From contig OUQQ01000082.1 in NCBI GenBank assembly GCA_900404475.1, positions 28,245 through 92,244 of the forward strand: DNA of 64,000 nucleotides. The letters are read 5' to 3'. Both the position numbers and the translations under genes were made by a program. This document shows, piece after piece, positions 24,178-34,749 of this stretch; position 1 is the first letter of the stretch; each line of letters starts with the position of its first letter. Under the pieces are notes generated by a model. That model searched no databases and was not told where the DNA came from. It saw only the letters and a list, made by a program, of their open reading frames with translations. This DNA comes from Spongospora subterranea (taxonomy: Eukaryota > Endomyxa > Phytomyxea > Plasmodiophorida > Plasmodiophoridae).

Positions 24178-26431
24178 ATGGAGGTCGAACCCGTATTTAT
24201 TGCTGGTGGATGCAATCGCTCGTCGTCGGCGATATCATGGCAAAAGTCACAAAACGCAGCGATTGCCTTCTGTTGTTCGAATCTGGTCCTGATCGGCAAT
24301 GCGGATTCTGCAACCATCGAAAGCAGTTTGGTGGGTCACGGTCCGGATGTCACTGTCAACGCTGTTAAATGGGTCCAAGATGGTTCGGGACGTCTTATCT
24401 CTGGAGATTCTGACGGTTCCATCAATATCTGGACATATCATTCAAATCGCTCATATTCCTTGGTATTTTTCTGCAATCAATCCTGTTTGGTTTGATACTC
24501 AGATTGAATTCAGAACGCGACGTTGACTGGTCATTTAGCTAGTGTCACTAACCTATCGGTAATTGTCGCTTTGGACGGGCATTTGCTAATTTCGTCTTGC
24601 GCTTCTGATGGAACGGTCCGTCTTTGGCGGGATGGAAAATGCGTTCAGACCATTGAATGCACTGCTTTACCGCTGTGTTCTGCTCTTGTTATCTATCAAG
24701 ACCGTGTATTCTTGGCCGTTGGAGATGTAGATGCACAAGTTATTTTATATCGTTTGGAAAGGGATGAACAATTTGCCAGGGTGGCCGTGCTTAATGGCCA
24801 TGGCGACTGGATTCGAGGTTTGGACTTTATGGTTTCTGAAAAAAAAGAGTGCGTTCTTGCTAGTGCTGCCCAAGATCGGCTCATTAGGATTTGGGTGTTT
24901 TCTGATGCCGAATCAGTACATGTCAGTCTAGAATCTGTACTTGCTGGTCATGATCAAGGTGTCCTGAGTGTTCGATGGGGTCCTGACCAACAATTACTCT
25001 CCGCGTCAATGGACAAAACCATGATTATCTGGTAAATTATTTGTCACTGGTCTATTCTGATTGGTAATTAATCGCGCGTTACTTATCCACAGGTCCCACG
25101 ACAAAGATAGCGATCTTTGGATTTCCATGGCGCAGACCGGAGAAGTCGGTGGGCACAATCTCGCCTGCTATTGTGCAGAATGGTCTCCGGATGGAAACAG
25201 ACTAATTTGCAATACCTACAATGGCGCGTTCTATCTTTGGAGTAGAACCAATGATGGGCGTTTCACCTCATCTCCTATTTTCTCTGGTCATTCTTCCCCT
25301 GTTGCTTCTCTTGCCTGGAATCCAGAGGGTCAATACATTATTTCTGCTGGGGAAGAAGACCAAACTACTCGTATTTTCTCTACCTGGACTCATGGGCCTG
25401 GTTTATCTCCAACATTTCATGAAATTGGCCGACCTCAAATGCATGGTTATGACATGTCATGTGTCTGCCCTATCGCATCCGTTGCGCATCGATTTGCCTC
25501 TGGAGCTCAGGAGAAAGTCATCCGAGTCTTTGATGCACCAAGAAATTTTATTCAAGACCTTCATCAATTATCTGGTGTTGACAGTATTGAGAAATCTGAT
25601 ATTGTACGGGCTGAGAACGTTTTTTGTCCTGAGATAGGCCTTTCTAACAAAGCTGTTTCCGAGCGAGACGACCGATCATCTATGACAGGTCCCCCCGATG
25701 AAAGTCTTCTCATGCAAGATAAGCTTTGGCCTGAGGTGGCAAAACTTTATGGTCACGGGAACGATGTGTTTGCAATGACCTGCGCTCATGACGGTACTAC
25801 ATTGGCTTCGTCCTGTTCCTCCAAAGAACCTAACCAGGCTGCAATAATTTTATGGTCTACTTCAACGTGGAAGCCAAAACAATCCCTGCCAATTCATTCA
25901 CTTACAGTTGTTCAGATAGAGTTCTCACATGATGATAAGTTTTTGCTTTCTGTTTCCCGCGATCGCAGCATCGCAATCAGCATGCGTGTTGACGATGTTT
26001 GGAAAACAACAATGTGTTTGGAAAAAACCCATCATCGTATAATTTGGTCATGCTCTTGGTCTCACGATGACCTATACTTCGCGACCGGGTCTCGTGACAA
26101 GAAGATCCACGTCTGGAAAGTGGATAGATCGAACGGATCTTTCTCACTTGATTCGACTATTGCGACGAAATCGGCGGTGACTGCTGTCGCATTTACAGAT
26201 GATTATTTGTTGGGAGTTGGCTGCGAAGACGGTAGTATATATATATACAAAGGTCAGTTTGGTTCGGAAAAGATTCTTGTTTGGGAATCGGCCGTGGATT
26301 TTCCCAAGGAAATATGCCATTCCAGAGCCGTCCGGGCCCTGAAATGGAATCCTCGGCAAGGCGTGCTCACATTGGCTTCGTGTAGCTCTGATCATACTGT
26401 ACGCCTTTTCAGCATACAGGAGAGGCCATGA
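24178..26431 (+). CDS. ELP2: Elongator complex protein 2 (WD40)
   Basis: ELP2 is a core scaffold of Elongator, which makes the wobble-uridine modifications of tRNA. Exons 24178-24462, 24514-25031 and 25093-26431 (introns 51 and 61 nt, GT-AG, phases agree) give 713 aa, slightly shorter than yeast (788 aa). The N-terminal GGCNRSSSAISW matches the conserved ELP2 opening (GCNR...W). Two consecutive WD40 propellers follow, with blades such as LISGDSDGSINIWT, ASAAQDRLIRIWVF, SASMDKTMIIW, ATGSRDKKIHVWKV and CSSDHTVRLFS. The region SAGEEDQTTRIF ... GYDMSC and HGYDMSCV is the usual ELP2 block between the propellers. The start ATG is preceded by in-frame stops. Transcribed away from IML1. Confidence 0.92.
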
Positions 26432-28482
26432 ATCCGTACTGACCACTTTTCAATACATATATGACATCACTTGTTTTGACAACGTGGCACGTGCTTATCA
26501 CTGGAATGGTTCATATAATCATTAATTCCCCACCGAAAATGCTCTACATTTTGCTGAGATGGAGACAATTGAATGAAATACTCAAATGTACGTGCGAAGA
26601 AATAGCAAACGGCAATTGACGTAATGAGGTTTATGATCAACCACGTTACGATTGGCTTGAATCATACATTGGGAGAGACACTAATTTTTGTGGTAAGGGA
26701 GAAGACAACAACCATTGATGGCGTTTATGCTATGAGCTGTATCTACTTTTGTCTCAGCAGAGTATTATGATAAGTAGTATTAAAAGCTGAGTTATTAATA
26801 ATTATTCCTAGACAATCATGTAGACTTTGTATATGCTGAAACATGTTGTGATGAAATATGATACTCCTATTTTGGTATGAAAGTCTATTGATATGGGGTG
26901 ATACTTGTCTTATTCGTCTTGGCAGAAAAATTTGGTCATCCCTCATTTGATTTTCGAACTTCATGAAGAGATTTCTTGGTCATTGATGCCAAAAAAGGAC
27001 AAGCTTACTTTTTTGAAGAATCTTTAAACCCTTTGAGCTTATGTGGGAGTTCAAACAAGTTCCGAGGTTTCGCTAAAAACTAACGAAAAGACAATTTCGA
27101 GGTGAAAAAATCAGCTGGTTTCTGCTGAAGCGACGTCAGCGGCTCAAAGGTGTTCCATCAGGGAATTCCCCCTATGTCCCAATGGGTTTTCGGGGCTCCC
27201 ACCTCACACTACCATTGAATTGGAACAGACTGCTGAGCCACTTATGGCGAAGGTTCATATCACGAACGTATGAGTTTGTGCCCGGATGACGAGCGATCGT
27301 CAGATGATGGCCTAGTTAGCGTAGATATGGATGACACAGACTTAACACGAAAGTGTTGAACGCAACCAGACATCAACCAACCCGGTAGAAGAATAGCAAA
27401 GAATTTTACTAGTTTTCCTAACCGATCATATGCACTGATGAGGCTGCGACTCAAGTCAAAACATGAGCTTGAACGTGCTGATGGAATCACCTACCTACGC
27501 TGCATTCACGTTTGTCCAAAATCGGCATAGATATCTTCTTTCAAATCCTTTTGAGAACAAATCGTCGTCCAGGGCGTACGACTTTGCGGTGGAAGTAACC
27601 GCGTGCAAGCGGTTCTCTAATTTTGTCCCACCGTGATACTTGCCTCAGTTGGACCAGGAAGTTGAAGACACTTTGTTATCCAATGCAGCTTTGTCTAAAA
27701 AAGGTCAAGTCGCCTTGGTTATCTTCGACGATTGCAAGCTATTCGTCGGAAGAAGACAATGCCCTCTTGTCAATATTATGTTAATCTGACAACCGTTATG
27801 CGTGTTTTGAGGCGGAAAAGGAGTGATTATTATAACTTGCATGACATTTGTTAGACCTGTAAACAATATGATTATAGTGTTAGAATACGTGCAAACACCG
27901 CACGCTGTGATCGACGATGAATCGATCACCGCTTCATCCACGGAATGATAATCCATCATGAACAAATTGTGGGCGTTCGCTCCATACTCGAACGATGGTT
28001 TTGTGGGGGTAAAATACTTCTGCTGACACAAAAAGGAATTAGGACTAAGAACGTCAGCTGAAGCAAAAATGTCAGGTTTAAAGTGAACGAGACTCCAGAG
28101 TTAGGACCCAAAGGCAACACCCAAAAGTCTGTTTGGGTCACATCAGCCAAAATAAAAAAACACATTCAATGTAAAAATCGTCGACGTACTCCCTTCTGTA
28201 TTATCGATTGTAAACGAGCATCAGTGATAGGTTGGAACGAAACTGGACACTACTCCATGAATCATGTGGAAGGTGCTCTTGGATACAAGTCACTCTGAAC
28301 CTACAAAACAGTTCTAGTATCAGCTACTGTACAGCACACCAGGAAAGAACGGTGCTCTTATTGCAGATTGATTGAACCGGCAAGCCTTTATGGCAAAAAC
28401 CCATTCAAAATCAATAAAAGCTACGAATAATTCTAGTACAAGGTTCCATACTACAATCGTTTGAACTTAGGTCGAAGATGAC
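26432..28482. other. 2-kb region, mostly without a gene
   Basis: Holds several short open frames without domains. On the minus strand a candidate last exon for the upstream membrane protein lies at 28019-27956 (acceptor GTCAGCAG, 21 codons, ends CS and stop), which would be used if the GTAAGT donor at 28486 is spliced. A plus-strand frame near 28083-28298 is rich in Lys and Asn and could be real, but it has no recognisable fold. No tRNA or repeat family seen. Confidence 0.4.
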
Positions 28483-29507
28483 TTACTTATAAATACTGGT
28501 GAAGAAACGCGCACCGAAGGGCACACATTGCGTTTGTTGTCCATTTACAGTCGCTTTCTGTTGGACTCTGGAACGGAAAGTACCGAATGGATTGACAAAA
28601 TGGTGATGGCGATTGTAAACGCCCCGATGGCGGCGATTACATTCGGGACTGGATACGTCTGGATCGGGTAATCCCAATCCATAACCAGCATAACACACGA
28701 GCACCATGAGCACGATATTGCCGAATATGAGCTCAGAACGAACATAGACTCAACGCGATTATGGAAACTGGAGACAATGTAAGAAATCTCTAGGAGGAAC
28801 ACAAAGAAACGGGTGTAAATACTCAAAGAGAATAAAGGTACGGCGCCATTCTTCCATTCGCAGACCGAAAACTATGGACGGGGCTACGACAACCAAGGCT
28901 GAAAATAGACACGATAGAATTGATGTTGAAACCAGGTTTGAGAAAGGAGATGCGCCGATCAGTATGATTGTTATCATAGAGATGACTAAGCCAATAAGAA
29001 ACAATCATCATTTTTCGGCATTTTCGAGAGACACGTTGACATGATAAAACATCGCACCCCATTTAAGTAAGGTCATTTTGCTGAATTGAAGTGAAACCTA
29101 TTTAAAGCAAAAAAAAACGTCATAAATCATAATGCGAAAATAATCTGATTAACATTTGAAAAGGTAATGGTTCAGAAAATTACTATTGTCTTACCCGATC
29201 CAACGCAAAACCCAGAAATTGCTCTCCGCACAAAATAGAGATCATGATAGAGATCAGGATGTATTGTTTTCACGTGTTGAATAGATGTGGGAACAATGCC
29301 GACTAGGCTGACGATGACAAGAACGACCATGGCGAAATGAGTAGCGGGCGGGGCCGTCTCAAGAACATTGAACCCGATCAGGAGCGGGTCGTCTTCATCG
29401 CTGAAAGAGTAGGAGGATGGGGGAGGAATCAACGGCGCGATACTATTCCCGATGATGACCCATACGATGACGGACCATAACGCCACCAGGATGGGGTTAG
29501 GATTCAT
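28483..29507 (-). CDS. Orphan multi-pass membrane protein
   Basis: Exons 29507-29195, 28985-28842 and 28748-28483 have matching phases and give 240 aa. Five strongly hydrophobic segments are visible: ILVALWSVIVWVIIGNSI, HFAMVVLVIVSLVGIVP, GSVISMITIILIGASP, ILSCLFSALVVVAPSIVFGL and IFGNIVLMVLVCYAGYGLGL. An acidic loop (SFSDEDDP) follows helix 1 and a basic, Asn/His-rich tail ends ARFFTSIYK. There is no signal peptide beyond helix 1. The first exon is certain to be open from the ATG; the second junction uses a weaker GTACCT donor. The stop follows a perfect GTAAGT, so a 3' exon at 28019-27956 may extend the tail. No family recognised. Confidence 0.6.
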
Positions 29508-29809
29508 TCATAATAATGATCTGCTATGTGATCTGCTATGTATTGACTATGGTGTGATTGGTGTCGCCAAGCGCAACCTCTTTACTTGATCCCCATTATC
29601 TGTGGAGTGGAGTGTGGTGCAATGCGCACACTGTTATCTGGTCGAGTACGGAATCCAATGGCGATTGATCGATATTGCACTGGTGTCGTGCCTTCTCGAT
29701 TCTCTCACCACTAATAAAATCATTCTTGTTTTCGTGCCCCTGTGTTTCATGTTCCCTTTTTCGTGTACTCTTTCGTGTTCTGTACTCTTTCGTGTTGCTT
29801 TATTTGGTT

Positions 29810-31094
29810 ATGGGCCCAGACGCTCCAGTCAATGTTGAGGAACTTCTAGTCGCGCTCAGGACTCAGCAGCAACAACAACTTCAGCAATTCCAGGAACAAG
29901 TCGCTCAGCTGGTGCAGGAGCAGTTACAACAGCAGCTGCAGCAGCACCTACAGCCACCACAACCACCACAACCAGATACCTCACGTCAGTCAACAGTCAT
30001 TACCGACAGTTGATCATCAGGTTGTTGTCTCTGCACCAAAGGAGCCAAAAGTGCATTATCCACCTGCATTCCATGGCGACCGTGACTCTCTTCGAGGTTT
30101 CATTAACCAAATCAAGTTGATCATCTGGCAAAACCTTCTACATACTCGCTTGACGCCCGGAAGGTGGCCCTTGTGGGACAACTTCTCGGTGGGGACGCCC
30201 TGAAATTGTTTAACCCGCTATTTGAACGCGACGACCCTTTGCTCACCGACTTCAAGGGCTTCGTCAAAGCCCTTGACGGGCAGTTTCCTGTGATAATCGA
30301 CTAAAGGAGCGGCGTCGTGAACGTCGTGGTCAGACCGCTGCACCAGCCTGCTTGAATTCGCAACCTACTGTTGATCCGATGATAATTAACACGGCGAGGT
30401 CTGTCGGCACTCGTGTCCCTTTGTCGCAGACCGAAAGGCACCGGCGTTTGACAACAGACTTTGTCTCTATTGTGGAGATGGAGGTGACATTGCAAATGCG
30501 TGTCCTATTCCTGCCAAGCGGCAGGGAAATGGCTCCAGGCGGGACTGAACATGTCGGTCGTCACCCCAAAACTGAGCAATACAGAATCTGATGCTCATCT
30601 AACATCCGACTCCTGCAACATTATGACTATTGGAAATCTAAAATTTGACCATAGTATCAACTCTGATCAGTTAACGAGTTTTCCCTTCTTACCTTTCGAA
30701 TCGATCTGAAACTACCTACTACCAACCTACCCTCCTGTATCTCTGGTGTCCATGTTGGACAGTGGTGCTAGTAATAATTTCATTCATCGCGATACTGCAG
30801 AACGGCTGAACCTAGAACTTGTCAAAAAGACCAGGGCAGTATCACTGCAAGTTATCGACCCGTCTTCTTTCACCAGTAGAACACGAAACTGTCTTGCTGA
30901 ACGTCGCTATAGCCGGACACGAAGAATGGATCTCCTTCAACGTGATCCAGTCACCTCATGCGGAGGTTATTCTAGGAATCCCCTGGCTGAGGAAACACAA
31001 CCCAGATATTGATTGGTGCCGGGAGAGCATCAACTTCAGCAACTGCCCCTGGCAAATGTTGTCAAATTCCTGTAACAGCAGAGTCCAACATTGA
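29810..31094 (+). pseudogene. Gypsy-like gag and retropepsin, broken
   Basis: Starts ATGGGCCC at 29810 and encodes a Gln-rich segment (~29850-29980), then a gypsy-type gag block (PPAFHGDRDSLRGFINQIK near 30050) that shifts frame and meets stops around 30150-30305. A zinc-knuckle remnant near 30460 reads Cys-x2-Cys-x4-Asp-x4-Cys, with Asp in the place of the usual His. The protease part (30750-31060) has the active-site motif DSGASNNF and ends with ILGIPWLRKHNPDIDW, which is typical of Ty3/gypsy retropepsins and their linker, split over two frames. The sequence is non-functional as read. Confidence 0.75.
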
Positions 31095-31466
31095 ACCTGA
31101 ACATGTTCTCGGTAATGTGACAGCCACTCATAATTCGTGCGATCTCGTCCTTGCAGCCTCAAGATGACCAGGAACATACGACCAGAGGATGAGCAGCATA
31201 TCAAGCACAAGCCAGCGAAATCCCCATTTGCAGTTTCAATTCCGGGGAATTTCAATTGCTCTCATGACCTCGCGCGATGGCATCATCGACTGTGCCACCG
31301 CAATCTAAGAAATATCAAATGGATGGCCGCCCATGAACTAACGGAAGGCATGAATGTATTACCAACTAAGGTCCAGCATTTCTGTGAGGACTGTGCAGTT
31401 GCCAAATCTCGTGAACAGCCATTCCCAACCAGAGCGAAGGAGAAATATTGGCACCTTCTTTGAGCG

Positions 31467-32067
31467 GATTAATGTAGATGAATGCGGTCCACTACCCACA
31501 CCGTCCTTAGATGGAGAGCGATAGTTTATAACATTCTCTGAACACGCTTCCAGGATGAAGTTTACCTTTCTTTTGCACCAGAAGAACGAAGCTTTCGAAA
31601 GGTTTCGCGATCTGAAGACTCGACTTGAAACCAGACTGGACAGACAGTCAAGATCCTCTTTGGCGACAACGACAATATGTTTTTGTCAACACCAAGTTCA
31701 TGNNNNNNNNNNNNNNNNNNNNNNNNNNNNNNNNNNNNNNNNNNNNNNNNNNNNNNNNNNNNNNNNNNNNNNNNNNNNNNNNNNNNNNNNNNNNNNNNNN
31801 NNNNNNNNNNNNNNNNNNNNNNNNNNNNNNNGATTAATGTAGATGAATGCGGTCCACTACCCACACCGTCCTTAGATGGAGAGCGATAGTTTATAACATT
31901 CTCTGAACACGCTTCCAGGATGAAGTTTACCTTTCTTTTGCACCAGAAGAACGAAGCTTTCGAAAGGTTTCGCGATCTGAAGACTCGACTTGAAACCAGA
32001 CTGGACAGACAGTCAAGATCCTCTTTGGCGACAACGACAATATGTTTTTGTCAACACCAAGTTCATG
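31467..32067 (+). repeat. Exact 236-bp duplication flanking the gap
   Basis: The 236 bp at 31467-31702 appear again, identical as far as I can see base by base, at 31832-32067. The two copies sit immediately on either side of the 129-N gap. The copy boundaries coincide exactly with the gap edges, which points to an assembly or scaffolding artefact rather than a biological duplication. Confidence 0.9.
31703..31831. other. Assembly gap (129 N)
   Basis: Undetermined bases inside the copia-like integrase region, flanked by the exact duplication. Confidence 0.99.
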
Positions 32068-34137
32068 AATTATCACGTCAAAAATGGAATTGAATGGCAA
32101 TCTACTGTGGAGCACTTGTCAGAACAAAATGGGGTTTCCGAGAGAGGCCATATTACTCTCATGGACGCGGCCCGGGCAATGCTTGTTCACGCCCGATTAC
32201 CCAAATCTTTCCTGGGGACCTGCGGTCTTGACAGCATCTCATGTTCACAACGTCTGCCCGCATCGAAAGGACCCTAACATCACTCCACACAAAGTTCTGA
32301 GGAGATCCAAGCCAGACATCCGCTACTTGAGAACGCCGGGAACGAGCTTCGTAAGAAACTGGATCCACGAGCTCGCAAAGGAATTTTTATTGGCTATGCG
32401 AATTATCAGAAGAGGGACATTCTCTTTCACCCTGATCTTGGAATGTCGAAGGTGTACCGTAGTGTTGTTTTCAACGAGGACGGATTTGGGAGAGAACGGC
32501 ACAAGATGTACTGGCGGACACTCCAGAAATTGAAGAAACTTCTGCTTTCGATTATCTGCCGGAGCAAAAGATGGTTCAACAAGCAGAAATCGTCGAAATC
32601 GATCAGGAAAATGATGAAGTTTGCTCATTGAAGCGGTCTCGAAAAACACCGAATAGGTTTAGGAGATTCAGTTCACCACTCGTGGATTAACCTTGTCAGA
32701 CAATCAGAGGTCGATAGTTCACACACTCCTACGACATACGAAGAGGCTATCGCCAGTCCGGACGCTCAATGTGGACAGCAGAAATCAATGAAGAGCTTAA
32801 CAACCTTTTAGATCACAAAACCTGGCAAGAGGTTGACAAAGTTCCAACAACAACGAGATCGATCGGTTGTCGGTGGTTGCTCAAAATCAAGAAATTAGGC
32901 GAAACCAAATTCCTTCTGATTCCAAGTGGGTGCTACGTTATCTCGATGAGCAAATTACTCTTCGGTTCAAAGCCCGTCTCGTAATTCAAGGCTTTCGGCA
33001 ACGCTATGGAATTGACAATACTACCACATATGCACCGGTGATGCGCTGCGATATCCTACGATTGATGCTTGCATTGTGTTCACAGGACAAAGAAATTGTG
33101 GCCGAGCAATGCCAGCTTATCAGAGGAGATCTATATGAATATTCCCAAAGGAATGAAATCCAGGCAAAGGCTCTCAAACTGCTTCGGTCTATATATGGAC
33201 TTAAGCAGGCTACTCACGGTTGGGATACTGTTATTGACAAGTATCTTGTTGAGGAACTGGGGTTCATCCGCACCAGATCAACTCCTTGTCTCTATCATAA
33301 GCGAACAGCTGTTCACCGCTTTGTTATTATTGGCTTGTATGTGGATGACATGTCGATATTCGGCCACCCTGGGTTGGTCCACGACGTCAAAGCGTCTCTC
33401 GCTGCACGCTTTCAGATGTCAGATCTGGGATCTCTTCAATTGTGTATTGGAGTGGAGATCATGCGCGATCCCAACATTGAAAATATTTTCTTGTCGCAGT
33501 CTCGTTATCTTGAGGAGATATATGTTATGGCCGACTCGCCAGCTACTCCAGACCTGAACCTGTCGACCGACATGAACCCCCAAACAGACATGGACCAGGA
33601 GCTTGTAGCCATTGAACAAGTTAGGATCAACTATCGCTCTGCAGTTGGTCATCTGATTTGGCTTCTTCATACGCGACCGGATATTGCCTATGCAGTTGGA
33701 GAAGTTTCGCGGTATGTGCAAACTCCTGGTCTTCAACATTTCGTGGCCCTGAAGCGCATTGAATGGAACGCGGGACATCGGACTGTTATACCGTTATGAT
33801 GACAAAGTTGGCGAGAAACATGTGCTTCTTGGCAATTCTGATTCTGATTGGGCGGGAGATCTGGATACTCGACGCTCTCCTTCTGGATATGTGTTCCTTC
33901 TGAATGGATGTCCAGTGTCATTTCGTTCAAAGAAGCAAACATCCACCGGCTTGTCGTCCTGTGAGGCTGAGACGATCGCATCTTCACTGGCTGCTGCGAA
34001 AGCAGACTAGATGGCGAAAGGTACTTGACAGCAACAATGGGATCTTTGTCAGGTACTATACACTACGGCAGTTAAGGTGTATTCCTTCTGGCCCAAACGC
34101 ATCAAAGCGACCGCCTCAATCAAAACGACTGTCGTGA

Positions 34138-34749
34138 TGAAATAATACAGATATTCCGTTGATGGTATTAACTACCGATGGGCTACAGTACATATTCTGT
34201 TGCAGGCGAAATGTGTTGCCAAGACAAATAGCTTTTCCAGGGACACAGACCTTATCGAAGTGTGGTACAGCAATAATCGATCTGTATTTTCCCCGTTGAT
34301 CACCAGTTGTTCATGCCTATGCACAACTGGCCGTTTCCTCATTCCATCTCACGTAATCGGTACTTGTGCTGCGATTCGCTCGTGCATCAATGATGGATGG
34401 GATTATATCACCCAGGGCAAGTCGATATAGATCATCAGGTTATAAACCCTTCTGGACCCTTTTATTCACCTCACCAGCATATTCCTGATTTCTGTTGCCT
34501 TTTGTATTTCTTTCTTAATATATCAAGACCGACAACGACGGAAAACACTTTTTGAAGTTCTTCAACGTGGCCCAAGTTGATTGTGATATTTGGACCAATA
34601 TCATAATCCCGTTCTCGTCGTTCCATTAGGCTCCCTTCAAAACCTGGACAAATTCCAAATTAATTAGTGTGTTGCCGTGCCTCTGTATCATCTGCTGACA
34701 ATATTTACTTGCAGCGGTCGATATTCTCGTTCGACTCCGAGAGGGAATC
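34138..34749. other. Intergenic region after the retroelement
   Basis: About 600 bp with no supported gene. A plus-strand open frame at 34200-34430 has no recognisable domain. The last 100 bp before 34750 should be the leader of the next gene. No LTR could be identified. Confidence 0.45.

Larger units (their letters stand above)
31137..34010 (+). pseudogene. Copia-like integrase, reverse transcriptase and RNase H, broken
   Basis: GAG-pre-integrase zinc site (WHHRLCHRNL ... FCEDC) at ~31260-31400; integrase core remnant with EHLSEQNGVSERG near 32110 and LVHARLPKSFLG near 32190; integrase C-terminal part to ~32480; RT from ~32770 (TWQEVDK, then ARLVIQGFRQRYG near 32975) with catalytic YVDD near 33340 and LRSIYGLKQATHGWD; RNase H near 33830-34000 (DSDWAGD, SSCEAETIA). 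The longest intact frame is 32867-33799. Several frameshifts and stops interrupt the rest, so it is an old or damaged copy. Family assignment to Ty1/copia rests on domain order (integrase before RT) and these motifs. Confidence 0.85.
29810..34137 (+). mobile_element. Decayed LTR-type retroelement, gypsy-like gag-PR with copia-like pol
   Basis: A 4.3-kb plus-strand element with gag, retropepsin, integrase, reverse transcriptase and RNase H signatures in the copia order, broken by many stops and frame changes. The first third resembles Ty3/gypsy gag-protease, the rest Ty1/copia integrase and RT. I could not find long terminal repeats: the 29530-29810 and 34140-34740 flanks share no obvious sequence. 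The element contains a 129-N gap. It lies between an orphan membrane-protein gene and the TSNAXIP1-like gene, neither of which it appears to interrupt. Confidence 0.85.

Noticed and set aside
29530..34740. Long terminal repeats around the retroelement
   Set aside because: Compared 29530-29810 with 34138-34740 by eye in both orientations; only common AT-rich words are shared.
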